Below, one piece after another: positions 7,129-13,642 of a DNA stretch of 13,677 bases. Position numbers and translations under genes: made by a program. The stretch covers positions 1-13,677 of the forward strand of contig CAYHBO010000041.1 of assembly GCA_964354855.1 (NCBI GenBank), given 5' to 3'. The stretch comes from CAYHBO01 sp964354855. GTDB lineage: Bacteria; Babelota; Babeliae; Babelales; RVW-14. A model generated the notes under the pieces. The model had not been told where the DNA came from, searched no databases, and was given only the letters and a program-made list of their open reading frames with translations. How positions within the stretch are numbered: position 1 is the stretch's first letter; the number at the start of each line of letters is the position of its first letter.

Positions 7129-7164
7129 CAAAATGACCAACTTTTTAAAAAGTTGGTCATTTTG
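7129..7164. terminator. Perfect 36-bp palindromic terminator, probably original to the tRNA-Thr unit
   Basis: CAAAATGACCAACTTTTT (7129-7146) is followed by its exact reverse complement AAAAAGTTGGTCATTTTG (7147-7164). The GC-containing core GACCAAC/GTTGGTC is followed by a short U-tract in either direction. It lies 13 nt after the duplicated tRNA 3' end but about 415 nt after the functional tRNA, as expected if the element pushed them apart. Confidence 0.85.
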
Positions 7165-7209
7165 TTAGTGCGCCTGACTAATTTTAGTTAATTTTTTGTA
7201 GTAGTTTAA

Positions 7210-7243
7210 TAAAATAGCCGACTTCTAAAAGTCGGCTATTTTA
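7210..7243. terminator. Intrinsic terminator overlapping the 3' end of the permease gene
   Basis: AAAATAGCCGACTT (7211-7224), a 4-nt loop, and AAGTCGGCTATTTT (7229-7242) form a perfect 14-bp stem, with one more pair outside. A-runs and T-runs make it usable both ways, but its position best serves the minus-strand permease. The permease TAG stop (7238-7236) lies inside the stem. Confidence 0.88.
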
Positions 7244-8513
7244 CTTTAGAGAACTTTGTATTCAATAACTCAATTACAATTCCTGTAAAAAAAATTCCCA
7301 AGAAAGAAAACGAGATTCCGGCTTTCTGTATGTTCTGTAAGCAGATGTAAATAACATAACTACAGAAGATCATGGCTACAGGGGGAACAAAGATTGGCAA
7401 GCTTGTGGTTAGTTTCTTAAGGCGTGCTTTGAAGGCCGCGATCGTTGTGATGCCGTAAGAAATAAACAGGGCAAATACACTCATGGTTTGTAGTGATGCC
7501 TGTTCTTGGGTAATCGCGATCAGCAGTACGGCCACAAAGCCTTGAATCAATAATCCAACCCACGGAACATTGTGACGATTAAGTTTACTTAAGGTATTGC
7601 CAAACGGAAAGTGACCGGTAGTTCCAAATGTATGCATGTACCAGCAGACGCTGGCGAACATTGAGAAGACCCCACCCATCATCGAAGCAAATACGAATGA
7701 GTTGATCATACTTCCTAAGAATGAGTAGTTAGGCATAGCTTGTGAGGCAAGGCTTAAGACCGGTTCAGAGACTTGTCCTAAAACATTCCCCAGAGCGCCG
7801 AAAAAGACGAGTTGGAAAAGCGTTGCAATGGTAACCATGATTGAGAATGCGATTAAGATGGCGCGACGGATATTGCGCTCAGGGTTTTCAATAAGTCCAC
7901 CAATACCACAGATTACTTCAAATCCGGTTAGAGCAAAAATAGCCACTGGAAGGAGCCCCATGGTATCTGCTAGTGCAGGGAGTGCTCCTGAAAAATGTGC
8001 AGGGCTAAAGAGGTGAAGGCTCATAAAAAATACGAAAAATACTGGAATAGATTTTAATGATATGAAGAAGTACTGCGCGCGTCCGCCAATTTTTACGCCC
8101 AAGATAATTAATGACAAGAGTAACATGAGTGCTGTGTAGTCGATCGTGAGTGGTGAAAATGATTGTAAGAAGGCGGAGCGTATGTAAAAAAACGATACGA
8201 TTTTATGAAGAATCAAGATTGGGGAAACGCTTTTAGCTAAAAAGAAGCTCCAGGCAGCAAGAAAGCCAATGCGTTTACCAAGGTATTGTTGGCTATACAC
8301 ATAAAGACCTCCAGAAACTGGATGGAGAGTGGCAAGCTCTCCTATGCATAAAACAATGGGGAGTAGAATGATGGCTGCAATGATATAGCCAAGAAACCCG
8401 AATGGGCCGGCATATTTTGCAAGGAGGGCGGGGTTAATGAAAAGACCTGCGCCGATCATTGTGTTAAGACATATAAGCGTAGCGACGGTAAGACTAATTT
8501 TTTTGTTGTTCAT
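7236..8513 (-). CDS. APC superfamily amino acid permease
   Basis: Secondary transporter for amino acids or amines in the inner membrane, of the APC (amino acid-polyamine-organocation) type. Seen: 425 aa with about 12 hydrophobic segments. TM1 carries the substrate-binding unwound motif GAGLFINPALLAKYAG, matching the G-[SA]-G-[IL]-[FI] signature. GELATLHPVSGGLYVYSQQYLG follows after TM2, and the TM6 region has FALTGFEVICGIGGLIENPERNIRRAI, matching the family FxGFE...E-NP-R-IPRAI pattern. The closest style is the AdiC/YjeH/CadB-like branch; substrate not determinable. For an intracellular organism, import of host amino acids is a natural role, but that is inference. The start ATG has only a weak AGGG upstream. 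Divergent from ffh, with 81 nt between the starts. Its stop codon is inside its terminator hairpin. Confidence 0.88.
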   Translation of the reverse strand: MNNKKISLTVATLICLNTMIGAGLFINPALLAKYAGPFGFLGYIIAAIILLPIVLCIGELATLHPVSGGLYVYSQQYLGKRIGFLAAWSFFLAKSVSPILILHKIVSFFYIRSAFLQSFSPLTIDYTALMLLLSLIILGVKIGGRAQYFFISLKSIPVFFVFFMSLHLFSPAHFSGALPALADTMGLLPVAIFALTGFEVICGIGGLIENPERNIRRAILIAFSIMVTIATLFQLVFFGALGNVLGQVSEPVLSLASQAMPNYSFLGSMINSFVFASMMGGVFSMFASVCWYMHTFGTTGHFPFGNTLSKLNRHNVPWVGLLIQGFVAVLLIAITQEQASLQTMSVFALFISYGITTIAAFKARLKKLTTSLPIFVPPVAMIFCSYVIYICLQNIQKAGISFSFLGIFFTGIVIELLNTKFSKVK

Positions 8514-8540
8514 GATACGAGCCCTGGTTAAAAGAGGAAA

Positions 8541-8549
8541 AATATAGCA
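8541..8549 (-). promoter_or_regulatory. Possible extended -10 promoter for the permease
   Basis: On the minus strand TGC-TATATT forms an extended -10, about 28 nt upstream of the permease ATG. No good -35 is visible at 17 nt, which extended -10 promoters can tolerate. Suggested by sequence and position only. Confidence 0.35.
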
Positions 8550-8594
8550 TACTCGTACGGGTTATTCTTTAAAAGCTTTAATTATGGATTTTCT

Positions 8595-9935
8595 ATGTTT
8601 GAATTTTTATCCAAGAAATTTGGTGGGGTTTTAAGTTGGCTTAAAGATCGTGGTCGCCTTACCGAAGAGAATATTGGTCAGGCTACCGGACAGATCAGAG
8701 ATGCGCTGCTAGAAGCTGACGTACCGTTACCGATTGTTGAAGATTTTTTAGAAAAAGTGCAGAAGGAAATAGTAGGTAAGAAAATTATTTCAAGCCTCAA
8801 TCCTGGCGAACAGATGGTAAAAATTGTTCACGATAAGGTTTTAGAATTTCTTGGTGGCCAAAACGCTAATGAAAAGCCGTCATTTGTTATACCATCGGTT
8901 ATTTTGGTGATGGGACTGCAAGGGTCCGGGAAAACAACCAGTGTTGCTAAAATCGGGTACTGGTGCAAACAGCAGGCTGAACAGCGTGGTAAAAAACGCC
9001 ATATTTTGGTTGCATCGATCGACTTCTACCGTCCAGCAGCTATTGATCAGCTTGAAATTTTGGCAAAACAGGCTGGCCTCAATTTTTATCGTGCAACATC
9101 GCAAGATCCGGTTGCCGCGGCACGTGAGATTCATGATTACTTTAAGAAGCATAGTTATGAGCTTTTATTTTTGGATACCGCAGGTCGATTACATCTTGAT
9201 GAGCGCATGATGGAAGAGTTAAAGCAGGTTAAGACACAGTTACAACCTAAGTATAAATTTTTAGTGTTGGATGCGATGACCGGCCAGGAATCGCTTAAAG
9301 TTGCTGAAACCTTTGAGCGCGAAGTAGGCTTTGATTCGGTCGTACTTACTAAAATGGATAGTGATACTCGTGGTGGCGCTGCGTTTGCATTTCGTTATCA
9401 GTTAAAAAAACCGATCTCATTAGTTGGGGTTGGTGAGAAAATTGACGATTTGGAAGCTTTTATTCCTGAGCGCATTACCAGTCGCATGCTTGGTATGGGC
9501 GATCTGATGACGTTACTAGAAAAAGCAACCGAAAAGCTTGCCGTAGTCGATGAAAAGAAAGATGAAGCGCTTAATAAACGCTTTATGCAAGGGCGATTCA
9601 CGCTACAAGATTTTGCTGATCAGCTTGGGATGATGGATAAGCTTGGTTCGATCAAAAAAGTTGCCTCTTATCTCCCTGGAATGGGGCAGATTTCTGCTGA
9701 ACAGATGGAAAAAGGGCAAGTTGAGATGAAAAGGTCTCGCGCCATTATTTCGTCTATGACGGCTAAAGAGCGTAATAATCCTAGTGTTCTTGATGGTTCA
9801 CGCAAGAAAAGAATTGCCGGTGGGGCGGGGGTTGAAGTGAGAGATATAAATGAATTGTTGCAAAAATTTGAACAAACTCAGCAATTTGCTAAGATGTTCA
9901 TGAAGGGTGGAATGTTTAAGAAGATGTTCAAATAG
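8595..9935 (+). CDS. ffh: Signal recognition particle protein Ffh
   Basis: SRP54-type GTPase that binds 4.5S/SRP RNA and signal sequences and delivers ribosomes to FtsY at the membrane. Seen: N domain (1-95) with the ALLEADVPLPIVEDF motif; G domain with P-loop GLQGSGKTT (107-115), insertion-box DFYRPAAIDQL (143-153), DTAGR (194-198), TKMD (252-255) and GVGEKIDDLEAF (278-289); M domain (about 325-446) with the methionine-rich region, SMTAKERNNPSVLDGSRKKRIAGGAG for RNA binding, and a basic, Met/Phe-rich tail. The length of 446 aa is normal. A weak GGA lies 6 nt before the ATG. First gene of the ffh-rpsP-khpA run, an arrangement shared by many bacteria. A 98-nt gap separates it from rpsP. Confidence 0.97.
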   Translation: MFEFLSKKFGGVLSWLKDRGRLTEENIGQATGQIRDALLEADVPLPIVEDFLEKVQKEIVGKKIISSLNPGEQMVKIVHDKVLEFLGGQNANEKPSFVIPSVILVMGLQGSGKTTSVAKIGYWCKQQAEQRGKKRHILVASIDFYRPAAIDQLEILAKQAGLNFYRATSQDPVAAAREIHDYFKKHSYELLFLDTAGRLHLDERMMEELKQVKTQLQPKYKFLVLDAMTGQESLKVAETFEREVGFDSVVLTKMDSDTRGGAAFAFRYQLKKPISLVGVGEKIDDLEAFIPERITSRMLGMGDLMTLLEKATEKLAVVDEKKDEALNKRFMQGRFTLQDFADQLGMMDKLGSIKKVASYLPGMGQISAEQMEKGQVEMKRSRAIISSMTAKERNNPSVLDGSRKKRIAGGAGVEVRDINELLQKFEQTQQFAKMFMKGGMFKKMFK

Positions 9936-10033
9936 TTTGCGAGAATTCATTATTGTAGTAGAATCTGTTGTATAGTTACCTGTTGATACGTGTGATGCGT
10001 GCTCTTATTAGTTGAATTGAAAGGAAGTCTTCG

Positions 10034-10303
10034 ATGGCTGTGAAAATTCGTTTAAGTCGTTTAGGAAAATGTAATCGTCCATATTGGCGTGTTGTTGCGG
10101 TCGATGGCCGTAAAAAAAGAGATGGTGAATTTCTAGAAAATTTAGGAACCTACGATCCTCTTCGTCATGAACTAGTTCAGTTCCACGCAGATCGTATTCA
10201 AGATTGGGTTTCAAAAGGAGCTATCTGTTCCGATACGGTAGAAAAACTTCTTAGAATGCATAAAAGAAATGCAGGCAAAGTTTCTACCCAAGCCTCAGTA
10301 TAA
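10034..10303 (+). CDS. rpsP: Small ribosomal subunit protein bS16
   Basis: Structural 16S rRNA-binding protein of the 30S subunit, important for assembly. Seen: the canonical start MAVKIRLSRLGKCNRPYWRVVAVDGRKKRDGEF, then LGTYDPL, a shortened middle, and DRIQDWVSKGAICSDTVEKLL as the family's W-x-x-x-GA-x-x-S/T-DTV motif. The length of 89 aa is usual. A strong Shine-Dalgarno AAGGAAG lies at 10021-10027. In the 98-nt gap before it I see only weak promoter-like matches, so co-transcription with ffh is likely. It is followed by a 98-nt gap and khpA. Confidence 0.97.
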   Translation: MAVKIRLSRLGKCNRPYWRVVAVDGRKKRDGEFLENLGTYDPLRHELVQFHADRIQDWVSKGAICSDTVEKLLRMHKRNAGKVSTQASV

Positions 10304-10401
10304 GTAGCAGTTTATTCTTACGAATCTTACGAGCTAAATATTTCGAACAGTTTTTAGTTTCCGTTGAGAAACAAATTTATTAGTGATCAGGAGTTGCTGT
10401 C

Positions 10402-10635
10402 ATGTTAAAAGAGCTTGTTGAACATATTGTAACCAAACTTGTTGATAATCCTTCAATGGTGGTTGTCAATGAAATCTGTGGAGAGCAGGCTACTATTGTA
10501 GAACTTCGTGTTGCCCCTGAAGATTTAGGTAAGGTTATTGGAAAAGAAGGACGAACCGCTCGCTCCATTAGAACGCTTGTACATGCTGCAGCATCTAAAG
10601 AACATAAACGAGCAGTGTTAGAAATTTTAGAGTGA
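10402..10635 (+). CDS. khpA: KH-domain RNA-binding protein KhpA
   Basis: Small single KH-domain protein that in other bacteria pairs with KhpB/EloR and binds many RNAs. Seen: 77 aa with an N-terminal helix LVEHIVTKLVDNPSMVVV, then the KH core VAPEDLGKVIGKEGRTARSIRTLV containing the GKEG form of the GxxG loop, and C-terminal KRAVLEILE. Shine-Dalgarno AGGAG at 10389-10393. Its place directly after rpsP matches the order ffh-rpsP-khpA-rimM-trmD-rplS common outside Proteobacteria, but here rimM does not follow. Confidence 0.93.
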   Translation: MLKELVEHIVTKLVDNPSMVVVNEICGEQATIVELRVAPEDLGKVIGKEGRTARSIRTLVHAAASKEHKRAVLEILE

Positions 10636-10672
10636 TTTTAAGCGCTCTTAACCTAGCGCATATAAAAGTAAT

Positions 10673-10709
10673 GGCTGGCTAAATTTCTTAGCCAGCCTCT
10701 TCTGTTTTT
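10673..10709 (+). terminator. Intrinsic terminator or attenuator between khpA and trmD
   Basis: Perfect 10-bp stem GGCTGGCTAA (10673-10682) / TTAGCCAGCC (10688-10697) with a 5-nt loop, then TCTTCTGTTTTT. It should stop much of the transcription coming from ffh-rpsP-khpA. A TATAAA at 10661-10666, just before the stem, could be a -10 for a separate trmD transcript whose 5' end would be the hairpin itself, but no convincing -35 is seen. Confidence 0.8.
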
Positions 10710-10730
10710 ATCCCCTTTCAATGTATCAAA

Positions 10731-12122
10731 ATGAATATATCAATTATTACAGTGTTCCCAGAAATTCACGAACCATTTATTGCTGCAAGTTTGCTTGGCA
10801 AGGCCATAGAAAAAGGCCTTATTACGTGCAATCTTATTCGCTTGTCATCGCTCATTCCGCCTAAAGAACGGATTGATGAACCGACCGCTGGCCCAGGAAG
10901 TGGTATGATCATTAAGCCTGAGCTTATGCAAAAAGCTATTGAGCAAGCTGAGCAGATGTATGGTTCTGGTATTAAAATATTTTTTTCACCACAAGGCATT
11001 AAGCTTGATCAGCGTATTCTTAGGCAACTTAGTAAAGAGTTGTTTGGTGAGCAAGTTCAGGATCCGTCCTACGCTAAAGCTACGGAGGACAAGCGAGCGG
11101 GTGATCATCTCATTCTCGTCTGTTCTCGTTACGAAGGCATCGATGCTCGGGTAGAAGAACATTATGCCGATCTAGTACTGTCTATCGGAGATTATGTTTT
11201 AATGGGTGGAGATATTCCGGCACAAGTCTTTCTTGAAGGAATTTTACGTTTATTACCAGGCATTGTAGGCAAGCAGGAGTCGGTTGAAGAAGATTCTTTC
11301 AGTGGGGCTCTTCTTGATCATCCGGAATATGGACTTCCCGTTACTTGGAAAGGTATGGAAATTCCTGAAATTGTTCTTTCTGGGAATCATGGAAAAATAG
11401 CTGCGTGGCGTAAAGAAGAAGCGTGTAAAAAAACGGTAAAAAACCGATTTGACTGGTTTATTGCAAATAACCCAAGCAAAGAACAGATTGCTAGTGCTCG
11501 CAAGGTTATTCCGCGTCATTACTTAGCGGTGATGCATACGCAGATTGTGCTTAAGGGTGGAACAGTTGGCGAAAGTTCGATTGCGTCACTTGATATTCAT
11601 GATGTAGCGCGCTCCTGTGCGACCTATGGCATAGAAAATTTCTTTATTGTTTCACCACTTAAAGACCAGCGTTCTATTTTAGATACATTTTTGGGGTTTT
11701 GGCGATCTCAAGAAGGTATGGAATATAATCAGAGCCGCTTTAAATCAATGCAAATTGTTGAGCCAGTATCGTCATTAGATGCGGTTATTGAGGCGATTCG
11801 AACCAAAGAAGGAAAAGAGCCGTTACTTATAGCAACATCGGCAAAGCGGCACGAGAATGTTCCTTCTATTGATTACCATAGTCAATCGATGGTTTGGGAC
11901 CATGATCGCCCAGTTTTGTTTATTTTTGGTACTGGGCAAGGGTTGGCGGATGTGGTTCTTAACCGCTGTGATTATCTATTACTCCCTCTGTATGGCCTTA
12001 GTGATTATAATCACCTATCGGTGCGTGCTGCCGTAAGTATTATTCTTGATCGATGGGTTGGATTAGATGCTCGGGTTGAACCAGGACCGCTGTTGAAAAA
12101 CTCTCGTAAAAATGGGTGTTGA
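10731..12122 (+). CDS. trmD: tRNA (guanine-37-N1)-methyltransferase TrmD fused to a second SPOUT RNA methyltransferase domain
   Basis: TrmD methylates G37 next to the anticodon, preventing frameshifts. Seen: TrmD domain (about 1-262) beginning MNISIITVFPEI, with ERIDEPTAGPGSGMIIKPE, LILVCSRYEGIDARVEEHY, the knot segment LSIGDYVLMGGDIPA, EEDSF with the conserved catalytic Asp, LLDHPEYGLPVTWKGMEIPEIVLSGNH and AAWR. A second domain (about 263-450) carries LAVMHTQIVLKGG, SLDIHDVARSCATYGIENFFIVSP, FIFGTGQGL and YLLLPLYGLSDYNHLSVRAAVSIILDRW, matching the SPOUT family of Thermotoga TM1570, which adjoins trmD there. The total of 463 aa is almost twice a plain TrmD. Odd: residues about 110-124 (QDPSYAKATEDKRAGD) interrupt the segment between the family's KLDQ helix and LILVCSRYEGID, and are encoded over a palindromic repeat. 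There is no Shine-Dalgarno, but the N-terminus fits exactly. Confidence 0.95.
   Translation: MNISIITVFPEIHEPFIAASLLGKAIEKGLITCNLIRLSSLIPPKERIDEPTAGPGSGMIIKPELMQKAIEQAEQMYGSGIKIFFSPQGIKLDQRILRQLSKELFGEQVQDPSYAKATEDKRAGDHLILVCSRYEGIDARVEEHYADLVLSIGDYVLMGGDIPAQVFLEGILRLLPGIVGKQESVEEDSFSGALLDHPEYGLPVTWKGMEIPEIVLSGNHGKIAAWRKEEACKKTVKNRFDWFIANNPSKEQIASARKVIPRHYLAVMHTQIVLKGGTVGESSIASLDIHDVARSCATYGIENFFIVSPLKDQRSILDTFLGFWRSQEGMEYNQSRFKSMQIVEPVSSLDAVIEAIRTKEGKEPLLIATSAKRHENVPSIDYHSQSMVWDHDRPVLFIFGTGQGLADVVLNRCDYLLLPLYGLSDYNHLSVRAAVSIILDRWVGLDARVEPGPLLKNSRKNGC
11066..11090 (+). repeat. Palindromic element inserted in frame within trmD
   Basis: GTCCTACGCT (11066-11075) and CTACGGAGGAC (11080-11090) form an imperfect palindrome: outer GTCCT/AGGAC, one mismatch, then CG/CG. 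It shares TACGC and the CGGAGGAC end with both ends of the GIY-YIG element at 6714-7095. In the trmD frame it reads PSYAKATED, lies in a loop region, and keeps the reading frame open. Confidence 0.85.
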
Positions 12123-12183
12123 TTAGCGGCAAAAAACGTTATATAATGGAAAAATCTTTATTGATCTTAACGAAGGAATGATT

Positions 12184-12564
12184 ATGAAAGCACGATCTCT
12201 GACAAAAGAAACGATTCTTAACTACGGTTGTGAAGACCGTGGATTCCCTGATTTTCGCGTTGGTGATACCATTGAGGTTTCACAAGTTGTTAAAGAAGGC
12301 GATAAAGAACGCTTACAAAAATTTGAAGGCGACGTTATCGATATGAAGCAAAATGGCATATCTTCAACGTTTACGGTACGTAAAATTGGTGCTAACAGTG
12401 TTGGTATTGAGCGTATTTATCCATATTACTCAAAACATGTTGCCGATGTTAAACTTATTCGACACGGTAAAGTTCGTCGCGCTAATATTAGGTATATTCG
12501 TGAACGTGTTGGTAAAGCTGCTTACGTTCAAGAACGAGCAAAAGTATCATCTGGTGCTAAATAA
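12184..12564 (+). CDS. rplS: Large ribosomal subunit protein bL19
   Basis: 50S protein at the 30S-50S interface. Seen: FRVGDTIEVSQVVKEGDKERLQKFEGDVI, then STFTVRKIGANSVGIERIYPYYSKHVADVKLIRHGKVRRANIRYIRERVGKAA, the full bL19 signature; 126 aa. Start choice: an ATG at 12178 is also in frame, but the Shine-Dalgarno GAAGGA ends directly against it. The ATG at 12184 has the right spacing and gives MKARSLTKETI. It follows trmD after about 60 nt, the standard neighbour. The next gene overlaps its stop. Confidence 0.95.
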   Translation: MKARSLTKETILNYGCEDRGFPDFRVGDTIEVSQVVKEGDKERLQKFEGDVIDMKQNGISSTFTVRKIGANSVGIERIYPYYSKHVADVKLIRHGKVRRANIRYIRERVGKAAYVQERAKVSSGAK

Positions 12565-13036
12565 ATTCCAGAGCCGTCATTTCTTTTATTACACACAGCT
12601 ACCGTTACTTGTTGTTACAAGTTTCTTTGGGGCATGTAGTAAAAAAGAATCAATAGAGTACAAAATACATCAAGCGCAATCTCTCCAAAAAGAGGTTGCG
12701 CTTTCTTCTTCGGTGCTCAATGAAGCAAAAAATATCGACATTCCTGTTCCCATTGGCTTTTCTTTACTTACTCAAGTTTCTACTGACTATCTTGATCATG
12801 TTGTGTATGGCGGATCACTTGCGGTTGATCAGGTAAAATTATTTTTTTCTCATGAAATGGAACGTCTCGGATGGAGTATCGTTGAATTTATAGCTCCCGA
12901 TGAGGTGTTGTTTTTCTGTAAAAAATCTTCAAAAACATGTGCAATTGCCATTCGTTCATCAAAGCACAAGTCATTCAAAACTGAGCTTTCTATTTTTGTC
13001 AGACCACTAACAAATAAAAATTTATCATACGAATAA
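12554..13036 (+). CDS. Putative lipoprotein of unknown function
   Basis: The frame stays open far upstream inside rplS, but that part is a shadow. I choose the GTG at 12554, overlapping the rplS stop by 11 nt. This gives 160 aa starting MLNKFQSRHFFYYTQLPLLV, then VTSFFGACSKKES: a short basic n-region, a hydrophobic core and a lipobox-like FFGA-C ending at about residue 27. No ATG exists between there and the Cys, and no good Shine-Dalgarno is seen, so translation may rely on coupling to rplS. The mature part has a small globular domain: IDIPVPIGFSLL, DHVVYGGSLAVDQVKLFFSHEMERLGWSIV, EVLFFCKKSSKTCAIAIRSS. The pattern IPxPxGF / YxGxL / FF..EM...GW recalls a widespread but unnamed bacterial lipoprotein domain; I cannot assign a role. 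Predicted site: periplasmic face of a membrane. Confidence 0.7.
   Translation: MLNKFQSRHFFYYTQLPLLVVTSFFGACSKKESIEYKIHQAQSLQKEVALSSSVLNEAKNIDIPVPIGFSLLTQVSTDYLDHVVYGGSLAVDQVKLFFSHEMERLGWSIVEFIAPDEVLFFCKKSSKTCAIAIRSSKHKSFKTELSIFVRPLTNKNLSYE
12672..12710 (+). terminator. Terminator-like hairpin inside the lipoprotein gene
   Basis: AAGCGCAATCTCT (12672-12684) pairs with AGAGGTTGCGCTT (12691-12703) in a 13-bp stem with one T-G pair and a 6-nt loop CCAAAA, followed by the pyrimidine-rich TCTTCTT. It is about 110 nt past the rplS stop, the usual position of an operon terminator, yet lies within the open lipoprotein frame, reading AQSLQKEVALS. Confidence 0.55.
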
Positions 13037-13057
13037 CATTATTGAGGGGAGCTGATA

Positions 13058-13642
13058 ATGAAGAATCGCTATTTGTTGTATCTTTTTTTACTTTTGATAA
13101 CTGCAAGCTTTATTACATTTGCTGACATTGATTATCAAAATCCAGGGTTTGTATTTGAAGGAAATCTTACGAGTCAGCAACCTTATTTGTTTGTTTCTCT
13201 TGGTTGTAATTGTTGGCCGGCATGGGCAATGAGAGCTCATGGAGTACGGCAAGCAGCATTTCCCTTTGATTGGGTTTTGAGTATGGATAATGATAAGTTA
13301 ATCAGATGTCTTAATGAACGATTTTGGTACTTCAATGAAGAAGGTTATTTTGTACGCTACGATAAAGCAAATAAGTATTATATAGAAAATACTCACTATG
13401 GCTTTAAATTCATGCATGATTGGCCACATGCTAAACATAAAATCACCAAAAAAAAGCATAAACAACAGTTAGACTTCATCAAAGAAAAATATTCTAGACG
13501 TATTGCTCGCTTTGAAAACTTGAAACACTTTAAGGGTAAAGTTTTTTTCACGCGATGTTTTCAGGTTGATCCTAACCTCAAAGGGGTTCCTGGTTGGAAT
13601 ACGCAACCGACAAAAAAATTACATATAGCTAAAAACTTTTAA
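13058..13642 (+). CDS. Secreted DUF1796-family protein (putative papain-like cysteine peptidase)
   Basis: Seen: a signal peptide (MKNRYLLYLFLLLITASFITFA, cleavage probably just before D23), then the family signature YLFVSLGCNCWPAWAMRAHGVRQAAFPFDWVLSMD at about 43-77, with the Cys in SLGCNC the candidate nucleophile and FPFDW strongly typical. After it come LNERFWYFNEEGYF, HYGFKFMHDW and FENLKHFKGKVFFTRCF. Known: the family (DUF1796) is annotated as papain-like by remote similarity, and activity is mostly untested. Strong Shine-Dalgarno GAGGGGAG at 13044-13051. The protein stops after 194 aa (PTKKLHIAKNF), before a further C-terminal region I would expect, so it may be shortened; no simple frameshift restores more sequence. 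It follows the lipoprotein gene by 21 nt. Export suggests action on the host or envelope. Confidence 0.78.
   Translation: MKNRYLLYLFLLLITASFITFADIDYQNPGFVFEGNLTSQQPYLFVSLGCNCWPAWAMRAHGVRQAAFPFDWVLSMDNDKLIRCLNERFWYFNEEGYFVRYDKANKYYIENTHYGFKFMHDWPHAKHKITKKKHKQQLDFIKEKYSRRIARFENLKHFKGKVFFTRCFQVDPNLKGVPGWNTQPTKKLHIAKNF

Noticed and set aside
10357..10372. Hairpin GTTTC-CGTTGA-GAAAC between rpsP and khpA
   Set aside because: Only 5 bp, AT-rich and without a U-tract; easily chance, not called a terminator.
12353..12553. N-terminal 67-codon extension of the lipoprotein frame inside rplS
   Set aside because: Out-of-frame reading of bL19 codons; it would bury the signal peptide and lipobox in the middle of the protein.
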